From NCBI GenBank assembly GCA_947456995.1, contig CANGVB010000003.1, positions 1-21,540 on the forward strand: DNA of 21,540 bases, in the 5' to 3' direction. Source of the stretch: Bryobacteraceae bacterium (GTDB lineage Bacteria; Acidobacteriota; Terriglobia; Bryobacterales; Bryobacteraceae). A model generated the notes under the pieces. The model did not search any database. It saw only the letters and a program-made list of their open reading frames with translations, and was not told where the DNA came from. This document shows, piece after piece, positions 9,027 through 15,943 of this stretch. The position numbers were made by a program, and so were the translations under genes. Each line of letters opens with the position of its first letter. Position 1 is the first letter of the stretch.

Positions 9027-9091
9027 GTAAAACCCCTTGAAACAGTTGAATTTTTGATTTTGCCAGAGCAGAACGGGGCTCTTGAGCATAC
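9027..9091. promoter_or_regulatory. Divergent intergenic region between the receptor operon and the P450 gene
   Basis: These 65 bases must hold, or lie next to, the promoters of both the minus-strand operon and the plus-strand P450 gene. A weak -10-like TATGCT reads on the minus strand at 9090-9085, without a good -35. No clear operator palindrome is seen. Confidence 0.4.
9033..9038 (-). promoter_or_regulatory. Shine-Dalgarno site that fixes the receptor start
   Basis: AAGGGG on the minus strand lies six bases (TTTTAC) before the GTG at 9026-9024. It is the best ribosome binding site in the operon and argues for the GTG over the upstream ATG at 9089. Confidence 0.7.
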
Positions 9092-10453
9092 TTGGATTAC
9101 GGAAAGGTTAACACTTCTGCAGCAAAGACTCAAATTGAGTCTTTTGATAAGTCTAATCATCTCTTTGATTTGGGCCTGCCAAATCCCTTTCAGCTCCTGT
9201 CTGATCCGATAGCGTTTTTCCGTGCCGCAGCTGAGGCGCAAGGGCCTGTTGCGCGTATTCAATTTGGAAGTCGCGAGTTTGTGCTGCTCAACGATCCAAA
9301 AATCATTGAAGAGCTGTTCATTCACTATCCTTCGAGCTTTGAGAAATTTCCGCGGATCAATCGCACGCGTGGGCTCTTCGGCGAAGGGTTGCTGACCAGC
9401 GAAGAACCCCTGCACCTGAAACAGCGCCGGCTCGCGCAGCCAGCCTTTCATCGAGATCGGTTGTCTGACTATGCCGGGGAGATGGTTGCCGCAACCACGA
9501 GATTGACTGGCGGATGGAAAGCTGGTGAAACCATCAATGCGGCTCACGACATGGGAAATCTGGCGCTGGATATCGTGTCTCGAACTCTCTTTTCACAGCA
9601 AACAGATTCGCAGGCAGAACAAATCAGCGCGGCACTGGATGAAGTTGTCAAGACACTGAACCACCTGGTAACGCCGTGGGGGAACCTACTGCTCAGTATT
9701 CCTTCTCCTTTGAGAAATCGTTATCGCACGGCTCTGAAGGAACTGGATGCCATCATCTATGGCTTCATCGCAGAACGCAGGATGTCTGCTGTTGAACACA
9801 CAGACTTACTGTCGATGCTGATGAACGCCAAAGACCCGGACACCGGAATGGGGATGCCCGATCTGCAACTACGCGACGAATTGATGACCATTTTCGTGGC
9901 GGGTCATGACACTACTGCAAATGCTCTCGCGTGGACGCTCTATTTGCTCTCGCAGCACCCGCAAGAGCGCAAGCTGATGGAAGAAGAAATTGACGACGTT
10001 CTGCAGGGCCGGCCGGCTCAAATGCAGGACGCCGCCAGGTTGCCTCGCACCGTTGCCATTTTTCGGGAATCTCTTCGGATGTATCCGCCGGTCTGGATCC
10101 TGGGTCGTAGAGCGCTCAAGCCCGTCGAGACGCCTTTGATTCAATTGCGGCGTGGGGCAATTGTGCTGGTATCGATGGCTGTACTCCACCGGCGCCCGGA
10201 GCTTTTCGAGAACGCAGATTCTTTTGTACCGGGGCGGAATGAGCCAAAAGACAGATACGCTTTTCTGCCGTTTGGACTTGGATCGCGGCTCTGCATCGGC
10301 GAGAGGTTCGCCTGGCTTGAAGGAGTGCTTTGTCTTGCAACGATATGCCAAAAATGGCGACTGGATCTGGCACCAGACGCAAAGGTAGAACCACAGCCAC
10401 TGCTGACTTTGCGCCCCCGCTATGGATTGCCGATGACGCCCACACTAAGATAG
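9092..10453 (+). CDS. Cytochrome P450
   Basis: The 453-residue protein has all P450 landmarks: the I-helix oxygen-activation motif AGHDTTA (270-276), the K-helix ExxR (E326-R329 in FRESLRMYPP), and the heme loop FGLGSRLCIG (394-403) with C401 as thiolate ligand. It starts close to the LPNPFQLLSDP proline-rich entry and has no membrane anchor, so it is a soluble class-I type that needs separate ferredoxin and reductase partners; none is encoded here. The substrate cannot be read from the sequence; medium-chain fatty acid-type bacterial P450s look similar. The start is TTG at 9092: a stop at 9083-9085 closes the frame upstream and no ATG follows before the conserved core. The ribosome binding site is weak. 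Confidence 0.93.
   Translation: MDYGKVNTSAAKTQIESFDKSNHLFDLGLPNPFQLLSDPIAFFRAAAEAQGPVARIQFGSREFVLLNDPKIIEELFIHYPSSFEKFPRINRTRGLFGEGLLTSEEPLHLKQRRLAQPAFHRDRLSDYAGEMVAATTRLTGGWKAGETINAAHDMGNLALDIVSRTLFSQQTDSQAEQISAALDEVVKTLNHLVTPWGNLLLSIPSPLRNRYRTALKELDAIIYGFIAERRMSAVEHTDLLSMLMNAKDPDTGMGMPDLQLRDELMTIFVAGHDTTANALAWTLYLLSQHPQERKLMEEEIDDVLQGRPAQMQDAARLPRTVAIFRESLRMYPPVWILGRRALKPVETPLIQLRRGAIVLVSMAVLHRRPELFENADSFVPGRNEPKDRYAFLPFGLGSRLCIGERFAWLEGVLCLATICQKWRLDLAPDAKVEPQPLLTLRPRYGLPMTPTLR
10446..10451 (+). promoter_or_regulatory. -10 box of a likely leaderless promoter at the end of the P450 gene
   Basis: TAAGAT lies exactly 7 nt before the ATG at 10459 and overlaps the first base of the P450 stop codon. 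The GAGGG at 10453-10457 is too close to the ATG to be a good ribosome binding site. The downstream gene may thus have its own leaderless transcript as well as read-through from the P450 gene. Confidence 0.4.
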
Positions 10454-10458
10454 AGGGC

Positions 10459-12198
10459 ATGCCCCTTCGACTCCTCGCCGTTTTCATAGCAATGTCTGCA
10501 GGCCTATACGGCCAGGCTATCCGCAACAACACGAGCTTTTACCAGAACCAGTTGGAGCGCAATGACGATGGGTCGTCCGAACCATTTCAATTGGGCTTTC
10601 GAATCAACTTCTTCGGCCGTTTGCAGGACACGGTCTTCGTCAACAACAACGGCAACATTACCTTTGACGCTGCGCTGCCTGACTACACACCGCAGAGAAT
10701 CGTTGAAACAGGCCGGGTGATCATCGCACCATTCTGGGCAGATGTTGATACGACAGGAACCCGCTCATCACCTGTCACCTATGGACGTGGTGTGGTGAAC
10801 GGAAGGCCAGCCTTTGCTGCAACCTGGCGTAACGTGGGCTACTACGCGCGTAAAGATGACAAGCTGAATTCCTTCCAGGTTGTGCTGATTGACCGATCTG
10901 ATACAGCGCCCGGCAACTTCGACATCGAGTTTAACTACGAGACGATCCAGTGGGAATCCGGAGATGTCTCGGGCGGTGGCGGGGGCACGGGAGGCTATGC
11001 CGCCCGAGCTGGCTATTCCAACGGATCCACCATCCAGGCAGATGCGAACTTCGAATTGCCGGGCTCTGGCTTGTCGCGATCGTTTCTCGATTCCAACGCG
11101 AATGGACTGATCCGCAGACGCCTCAATTCCGATGTGCCGGGAAGACTCGTGTTTGAGGTGCGAGCTGGTGGGGTGGCATCCACGCTCACGATCGAGCCGG
11201 ATGGCTTGCTCTTCACTACAGACCGGCCAGAGAACAAGCCGGCGATCCAGCGCATCAACATGTCGACGAATCAGGGAAGCATCCGGTATAACGTGACAAC
11301 GGCAACCTCGACACCATCGGCTGCAAACTGGCTCTTTGCATCGCCGCAGTCTGGCCAGACACCGGCCTCCATCAACGTCGACGTGACGACAGAAAATCTG
11401 GCCCTTGGCGGCTATGTTGGTTCCGTGCGGATCGGGCCAGCGGGGAGTGTAAACAGTTTTGGCGTACAGGAAGTTTTGGTGGTGCTGGCGGTGGGTAGCA
11501 ATGTGCCGCTGGCGCTGAGAGCTGGAGTAGTAAACGCAGCAAGCTTTCTCCCTGGAGTACTGAGCCCGGGCGGGATCTTCAGCGTGTTTGGGCTGAATCT
11601 GGCGGGAGTGACGCAAGGTGTTACGCAAACGCCAATCCCCGACGTTCTGGGTAACGTGCGAGTGGAGATCAACAACCAGCGGTTGCCCCTGTTTTTTGTC
11701 AGTCCCAATCAGATCAATGCGATGATTCCACACAACTATCAACCAGTGCAGAATGCAGTGCTGCGTGTGATTCGCGATAACGTTCCAGGAACACCGGTGA
11801 GAGTGGATGTGGTGCCGGCTGTGCCTGGCGTCTTCCAACAAGCTGCAGGTGTTGGTGTTGTAGTGAATCAGAATGGCAGCGTGAATGGGCCCAGTTCTGG
11901 AGAGAGGTCGGGACGGGCGATCGTGATTTATGCCACTGGTCTGGGCCCTGTGCGCAATCCCCCGAACCCGGGGGTGCCTGCAAGCCTTACAGAACTGAGT
12001 CCTACGCTACAACCGGCAACAGTATCGATTGGCGGGAGAAATGCCTCAGTCGCCTTCTCTGGGTTGACGCCCGGATTCATTGGCCTCTATCAAATCAATG
12101 CTGTCGTACCGACTGGAATTAGCGCCGGGCCACAGGCGCTGGTCTTGACCAGTGGCGACGGCTATCCAAGCGCACCGGTACTTTTTTACGTTCAATAA
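10459..12198 (+). CDS. Secreted nidogen-like/BACON-like protein with Solibacter-type C-terminal domain
   Basis: The 579-residue protein has a signal peptide (1-18, ending GLYGQ). Residues 40-236 look like a nidogen-type (NIDO) domain: VNNNGNITFD, IIAPFWADVD, FQVVLID and the acidic IEFNYETIQWE segment. Residues 240-346 form a BACON-like beta-sandwich. Residues 355-578 match the C-terminal domain repeatedly found in Solibacter secreted proteins (GVVNAASF, LSPGGIFSVFGLNLA, VSPNQINAMIP, YATGLGPV). The architecture suggests a cell-surface or extracellular adhesion protein; no catalytic site is seen. A longer frame opens at 10330 inside the P450 gene but would bury the signal peptide, so I use the ATG at 10459. 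It begins 5 nt after the P450 stop. Confidence 0.85.
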   Translation: MPLRLLAVFIAMSAGLYGQAIRNNTSFYQNQLERNDDGSSEPFQLGFRINFFGRLQDTVFVNNNGNITFDAALPDYTPQRIVETGRVIIAPFWADVDTTGTRSSPVTYGRGVVNGRPAFAATWRNVGYYARKDDKLNSFQVVLIDRSDTAPGNFDIEFNYETIQWESGDVSGGGGGTGGYAARAGYSNGSTIQADANFELPGSGLSRSFLDSNANGLIRRRLNSDVPGRLVFEVRAGGVASTLTIEPDGLLFTTDRPENKPAIQRINMSTNQGSIRYNVTTATSTPSAANWLFASPQSGQTPASINVDVTTENLALGGYVGSVRIGPAGSVNSFGVQEVLVVLAVGSNVPLALRAGVVNAASFLPGVLSPGGIFSVFGLNLAGVTQGVTQTPIPDVLGNVRVEINNQRLPLFFVSPNQINAMIPHNYQPVQNAVLRVIRDNVPGTPVRVDVVPAVPGVFQQAAGVGVVVNQNGSVNGPSSGERSGRAIVIYATGLGPVRNPPNPGVPASLTELSPTLQPATVSIGGRNASVAFSGLTPGFIGLYQINAVVPTGISAGPQALVLTSGDGYPSAPVLFYVQ

Positions 12199-12239
12199 AA
12201 AGACCGCGACATTCCAAAAAGAACTGTGTTCAATCTGTC

Positions 12240-12551
12240 ATGAAGTCAATTATCTTAATCACAATCACATTGGCTGGTGCCCTGTTTGCACAAGAAGCAA
12301 CCCCGGGAGTTACCAAGCGCCAGACCAACCAACAGAAGCGCATTGCAGAGGGAGTAGCCGACGGCAGCCTCAACAAGAAGGAAACCATCCGTCTTGAAAA
12401 GCAGCAGCGAGAATTGCGAAGGGACAAGCGTGCGGCCAAGGCCGATGGCGTTGTGACGGCCGAAGAACGTAGAGACTTGCATCAGGATCAGAACAAAATG
12501 AGCCGTCGCATCCGGAAGCAAAAGAACGACGCTCAGACGCAGAAGCCGTAA
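12240..12551 (+). CDS. Small secreted basic protein with two helical repeats
   Basis: The 103-residue protein has a clear signal peptide (1-18, ending LFAQ). The mature part is highly charged and helical, with two imperfect repeats of about 33 residues sharing ADGxhxxxE...L...Q......R: ADGSLNKKETIRLEKQQ and ADGVVTAEERRDLHQDQ. It resembles small exported proteins I recall from Acidobacteria and Proteobacteria with paired segments ending in NRxSRRIxRxK, but no function is known to me. It lies 41 nt after the preceding gene. There is no ribosome binding site just before the ATG. Confidence 0.75.
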   Translation: MKSIILITITLAGALFAQEATPGVTKRQTNQQKRIAEGVADGSLNKKETIRLEKQQRELRRDKRAAKADGVVTAEERRDLHQDQNKMSRRIRKQKNDAQTQKP

Positions 12552-12563
12552 AGTACGTTTTGT

Positions 12564-12610
12564 ATAGGGAAGAGTGCAGCGAAGCTATCTTTCGCTACAC
12601 TCTTCCCTAT
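12564..12610. repeat. 20-bp inverted repeat ending on the deacylase start codon
   Basis: Bases 12564-12583 pair with 12591-12610 (19 of 20 pairs, one A-C mismatch at 12577/12597) around a 7-nt loop. The right arm covers the first two bases of the ATG at 12609. It has no T run directly after it, so it is a poor intrinsic terminator in the plus direction. It may be a terminator-like element behind the small protein gene, a hairpin that hides the start codon, or a repressor operator. Confidence 0.85.
12596..12601 (+). promoter_or_regulatory. -10 box of a likely leaderless promoter for the double deacylase
   Basis: TACACT lies exactly 7 nt before the ATG at 12609, inside the right arm of the inverted repeat. 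If used, the mRNA would start at the ATG and the hairpin would act on DNA, or on read-through RNA only. Confidence 0.4.
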
Positions 12611-15600
12611 GCGTAGTTCCTTCCTCTTTCTGTTGGTTGCGGCGCTGGGAGCTCAATCCCCGCAACTGGACTTGATCATTACCAACGCGCGTATCGTGGA
12701 TGGTTCGGGTGCGCCCTGGTATTACGGAGATCTGGCAGTGAGCAAGGATAGAATTGCTCGGATCACACCGCGCGGGATGCTGGCTTCGACCCCTGCCGTG
12801 AAGAAGATCGATGGCCAGGGAACGCTCGTGCTATCGCCTGGCTTCATTGACATTCAGTCTCATTCGCGAGACGCTCTGCTGAACGGCGATGGGCGGGTCA
12901 TCAGCAAAGTCTCCCAGGGCATTACTACCGAGATCATGGGCGAGGGCTCCTCGAATGCGCCGGCCAGTGCGAAGTCTGAGACTGAAGCGGATCGTCAGTT
13001 CATTGGCCCCCATGGCTTCGCGCGCTGGCTTGATGCGATGAAGAAGCATGGCTCCAGTGTGAACTTTGGCTCCTACGTCGGACAGGGTACGATACGGGCC
13101 TATGCCAAAGGGATGGCCGCAGGCAAAGCCACTCCAGCAGAACTGGAAAGCATGAAGGCCGCCATGAAGGAAGCGATGGAAGACGGGGCATTTGGTCTGG
13201 CCAGCGCTTTGATCTACCCGCCTGGCTCTTACTCGGATACCGAAGAGATTGTAGAAGTAGCGAAAGTGATGGCACCGTTCGGTGGAACCTACATCACTCA
13301 TATGCGGTCTGAGGCGGATGATGTCTTCCCTGCTCTCGAAGAAGCGATCCGGATTGGTAAAGAAGCCAAGGTGCCGGTGGAGCTTTACCATTTGAAAGTG
13401 GCTGGGCGAAAGAACTGGCCGAAGTCGGCTGAGTTTCTCGCGACGATCAACAATGCAAGGGCGCAAGGCGTTGATCTGCAGGCGAACATGTATCCATATA
13501 CAGCAGGCTCGACCGGGCTGACCTCTTGCCTTCCCCCCTGGGCTGCGGAGAATGGGAAGCTTTACGAAAACATTGCGAGCCCCGCGATTCGCGAGAAGAT
13601 GCGTGCCGAGATGTTGTCGGATCGAACAAGCTGGGAGAATTTGTGCGGGGCTGGGACGCCAGAAGGCGTGCTGGTGCTTGGCCTTCTGAAGCCAGAGAAC
13701 AAGATTTACGCAGGCAAATACCTGAGCGAAATTGCTGCGATGAAGGGGAAGCCCTGGACCGAGACTGTATTTGAATTGCTGGAATCCGAGCGGCAGCGCA
13801 TCGGGACGGTCTACTTCATGATGAGCGACGAAAACGTCGAGGCTAAGATGAAGCAGCCCTGGATGAAGTTCGGCACCGATGCTGGCGCTGCCGATCCAGA
13901 CAAGGCAACGAGCCTAGTGCATCCACGAAGCTACGGTACAGCGACTCAGATCCTTGGCCATTACGTGCGTGAGCGCAAAGTAATGACGCTCGAAGAAGCA
14001 GTTCGAAAATTGAGCTCGGCTACTGCGCTTCGATTGGGAATCATGGATCGTGGTCTGCTGAAGCCAGGACTTAAGGCAGACATGGTTTTGTTTGATGCAG
14101 CAACTGTTGGTAGCCCTGCAACTTACACGAAACCACATCAGGTTTCTACAGGCATACACTCGGTTATTGTCAACGGGGCTCTTGTCTGGCAGGGTGGCAA
14201 GCACACGGGGGCGATGCCTGGTGAAATCGTGCGCGGGCCGGGCTATGGCAAGTATTCCACGACCGCCTATGACCTTATCTATAGAAACGCGAAGATCATC
14301 GACGGCACCGGTGCCGGCTGGTACTCGGGCGATCTTGCGGTGAAGGATGGCAAGATTGCGGCAATCACTCCTGCGGGGCTGCTGCGAGCGGCCACGGCCA
14401 AGCAATCATTCGACCTGAAAGGCCAGGCTCTCACCCCAGGCTTCATCGATATCCAGTCGCATTCGCGAGATGCATTGACCAATGGTGATGGCCGTCTGAT
14501 CTCAAAGATCACCCAAGGGATCACCAGCGAGATTATGGGAGAGGGTTGGTCTAACGCTCCGGCCAACGAGAAGACGGGGGATCAGGCTGACAAGAACTTT
14601 ACGGGCCCGCATTCTTTTGACCGCTGGCTCAAGGCAATGCAGGCGCGTGGATCTTCGGCAAACTTCGGTTCCTTCGTCGGTGCAGGTACGATCCGCGCCT
14701 TTGGTAAAGGATTTGCGATGGGCGATCCAACAGCCGCCGAACTTAATGTGATGCGGGGAGCATTAAAGGAATCGATGCAGGACGGGGCATTTGGTCTTGC
14801 ATCGGCATTAATTTATCCACCGGGATCTTATGCAACCACGTCGGAATTGACTGAACTTGCCAAAACCATTTCGGGCTTTGGGGGCACCTATATTTCTCAC
14901 ATTCGCTCTGAGGCAGACAAACTGCTTCCAGCTCTCGAGGAAGCCACCTCGATCGGCAAGAATGGATCGGTGCCTGTAGAGATTTACCACCTTAAGGCAG
15001 TGGGCCGGAAGAACTGGAAGCTGCTCGATCCTGCACTGCAATTAATCGAGAAGGCGCGTGTAGACGGCATCGACATCCAGGCCAACATGTACCCGTATGT
15101 GGCATCAGGCACCACGCTCACTGCATTGCTGCCTGACTGGGCAGCAGCCGACGGCAAGCTATATGCAAACCTCGATAACCCCGAAACTCGTACGCGGATT
15201 ATCGCAGACATGCTCAAAGACAACAAAGGTCGAGACGCGGATCTGGTGCAGCCAATTGGCTTACGCAAGCCCGAGAACAAGAAGTACATCGGCCAGCGGC
15301 TTCATAAAATTGCCGAAGCAATGAATCTTGACTGGCCAGAAGCGGCAATCGCATTGTTGCGTTCTGAGCGGCAAGGGATTTCGACAATCTACTACATCAT
15401 CAACGAAACCAACATCGAGAAGCAGTTGAAGATGCCGTGGATCAAGATCTCAACCGATGCTGGAGGCAGCAATCCGGCTGTGGCAAATGGGCCGACGCAT
15501 CCTCGCGGCTATGGCACCTACCCACGAGTACTTGGACTCTACGCGAGAGAGCTGAAAACAATCCCGCTCGAAGATGCAGTATTCAAAATGACGGCCGCTG

Positions 15601-15842
15601 TGGCAACACGTTTATCGCTTCACAATCGCGGCATCCTGCGCCCGGGCATGGCGGCAGATCTGGTGGTCTTTGACCCGGCAACCATTCGTGACCAGGCCAA
15701 CTTTGAAAACCCGCACCAACTTTCAACAGGCATCAAACAAGTTGTCGTGAATGGAGTGGTTGTTGTAAATGATGGAGTCCATACCGGTGCCAAGCCTGGG
15801 GTGATCCTCAGAGGTCCGGGCTACCAGCAGCCCGCTAACTGA
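12609..15842 (+). CDS. Fused double N-acyl-D-amino-acid deacylase-like amidohydrolase
   Basis: The 1077-residue protein has a signal peptide (1-16, ending LGAQ) and two full amidohydrolase units, residues 20-545 and 553-1071. Each begins DLIxxNAxIxDGxGxxWYxGDLAV and ends with the amidohydrolase beta-sandwich. Single D-aminoacylase-family enzymes have about 500-550 residues, so this is an in-frame tandem fusion. Conserved residues in copy 1/copy 2 are H85/H618, E112/E645, H231/H764 (THMRSEAD, SHIRSEAD), H261/H794 (YHLK) and D424/D950 (TDAG). The first histidine of the usual HxH is glutamine in both (Q83, Q616), and the position of the bridging cysteine of D-aminoacylase is glutamate in both. 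Family members remove acyl groups from N-acyl-D-amino acids or cut related amides. The product is probably periplasmic; the substrate is unknown. Confidence 0.92.
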   Translation: MRSSFLFLLVAALGAQSPQLDLIITNARIVDGSGAPWYYGDLAVSKDRIARITPRGMLASTPAVKKIDGQGTLVLSPGFIDIQSHSRDALLNGDGRVISKVSQGITTEIMGEGSSNAPASAKSETEADRQFIGPHGFARWLDAMKKHGSSVNFGSYVGQGTIRAYAKGMAAGKATPAELESMKAAMKEAMEDGAFGLASALIYPPGSYSDTEEIVEVAKVMAPFGGTYITHMRSEADDVFPALEEAIRIGKEAKVPVELYHLKVAGRKNWPKSAEFLATINNARAQGVDLQANMYPYTAGSTGLTSCLPPWAAENGKLYENIASPAIREKMRAEMLSDRTSWENLCGAGTPEGVLVLGLLKPENKIYAGKYLSEIAAMKGKPWTETVFELLESERQRIGTVYFMMSDENVEAKMKQPWMKFGTDAGAADPDKATSLVHPRSYGTATQILGHYVRERKVMTLEEAVRKLSSATALRLGIMDRGLLKPGLKADMVLFDAATVGSPATYTKPHQVSTGIHSVIVNGALVWQGGKHTGAMPGEIVRGPGYGKYSTTAYDLIYRNAKIIDGTGAGWYSGDLAVKDGKIAAITPAGLLRAATAKQSFDLKGQALTPGFIDIQSHSRDALTNGDGRLISKITQGITSEIMGEGWSNAPANEKTGDQADKNFTGPHSFDRWLKAMQARGSSANFGSFVGAGTIRAFGKGFAMGDPTAAELNVMRGALKESMQDGAFGLASALIYPPGSYATTSELTELAKTISGFGGTYISHIRSEADKLLPALEEATSIGKNGSVPVEIYHLKAVGRKNWKLLDPALQLIEKARVDGIDIQANMYPYVASGTTLTALLPDWAAADGKLYANLDNPETRTRIIADMLKDNKGRDADLVQPIGLRKPENKKYIGQRLHKIAEAMNLDWPEAAIALLRSERQGISTIYYIINETNIEKQLKMPWIKISTDAGGSNPAVANGPTHPRGYGTYPRVLGLYARELKTIPLEDAVFKMTAAVATRLSLHNRGILRPGMAADLVVFDPATIRDQANFENPHQLSTGIKQVVVNGVVVVNDGVHTGAKPGVILRGPGYQQPAN
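12666..15821 (+). repeat. Tandem gene-internal duplication of the deacylase unit
   Basis: Copy 1 covers about 12666-14243 and copy 2 about 14265-15821, offset by 533 codons (1599 bp). The two are similar over their whole length at protein level and still share short DNA identities, for example around 13189 and 14779. Synonymous positions have diverged, so the duplication is not recent. Confidence 0.9.
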
Positions 15843-15943
15843 AACGGATTCGACACGAAGAGTAAATCAACAATTCACACTATTGCAATGGCATTTTGAT
15901 TCTGAGTGGATACCCTCTCGTAAGTACTAGAGAGAGGTATCTC
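15843..15943 (+). promoter_or_regulatory. Leader of the phosphatase gene with a ribosome-binding-site hairpin
   Basis: This 101-nt gap separates the deacylase and phosphatase genes. AGAGAGG at 15931-15937 is a good ribosome binding site six bases before the ATG at 15944. Bases 15911-15919 can pair with 15930-15939 (nine pairs, one bulged A), which would cover this site. No clear promoter boxes or Pho-box repeats were recognised. Confidence 0.4.

Noticed and set aside
9027..9089. A receptor start at the ATG at 9089
   Set aside because: It would put 21 residues before the signal peptide, while the GTG at 9026 has a strong Shine-Dalgarno site at the right distance.
10330..10458. A 43-residue N-terminal extension of the nidogen-like protein
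   Set aside because: It overlaps the P450 gene and would bury a clear signal peptide that starts at the ATG at 10459.
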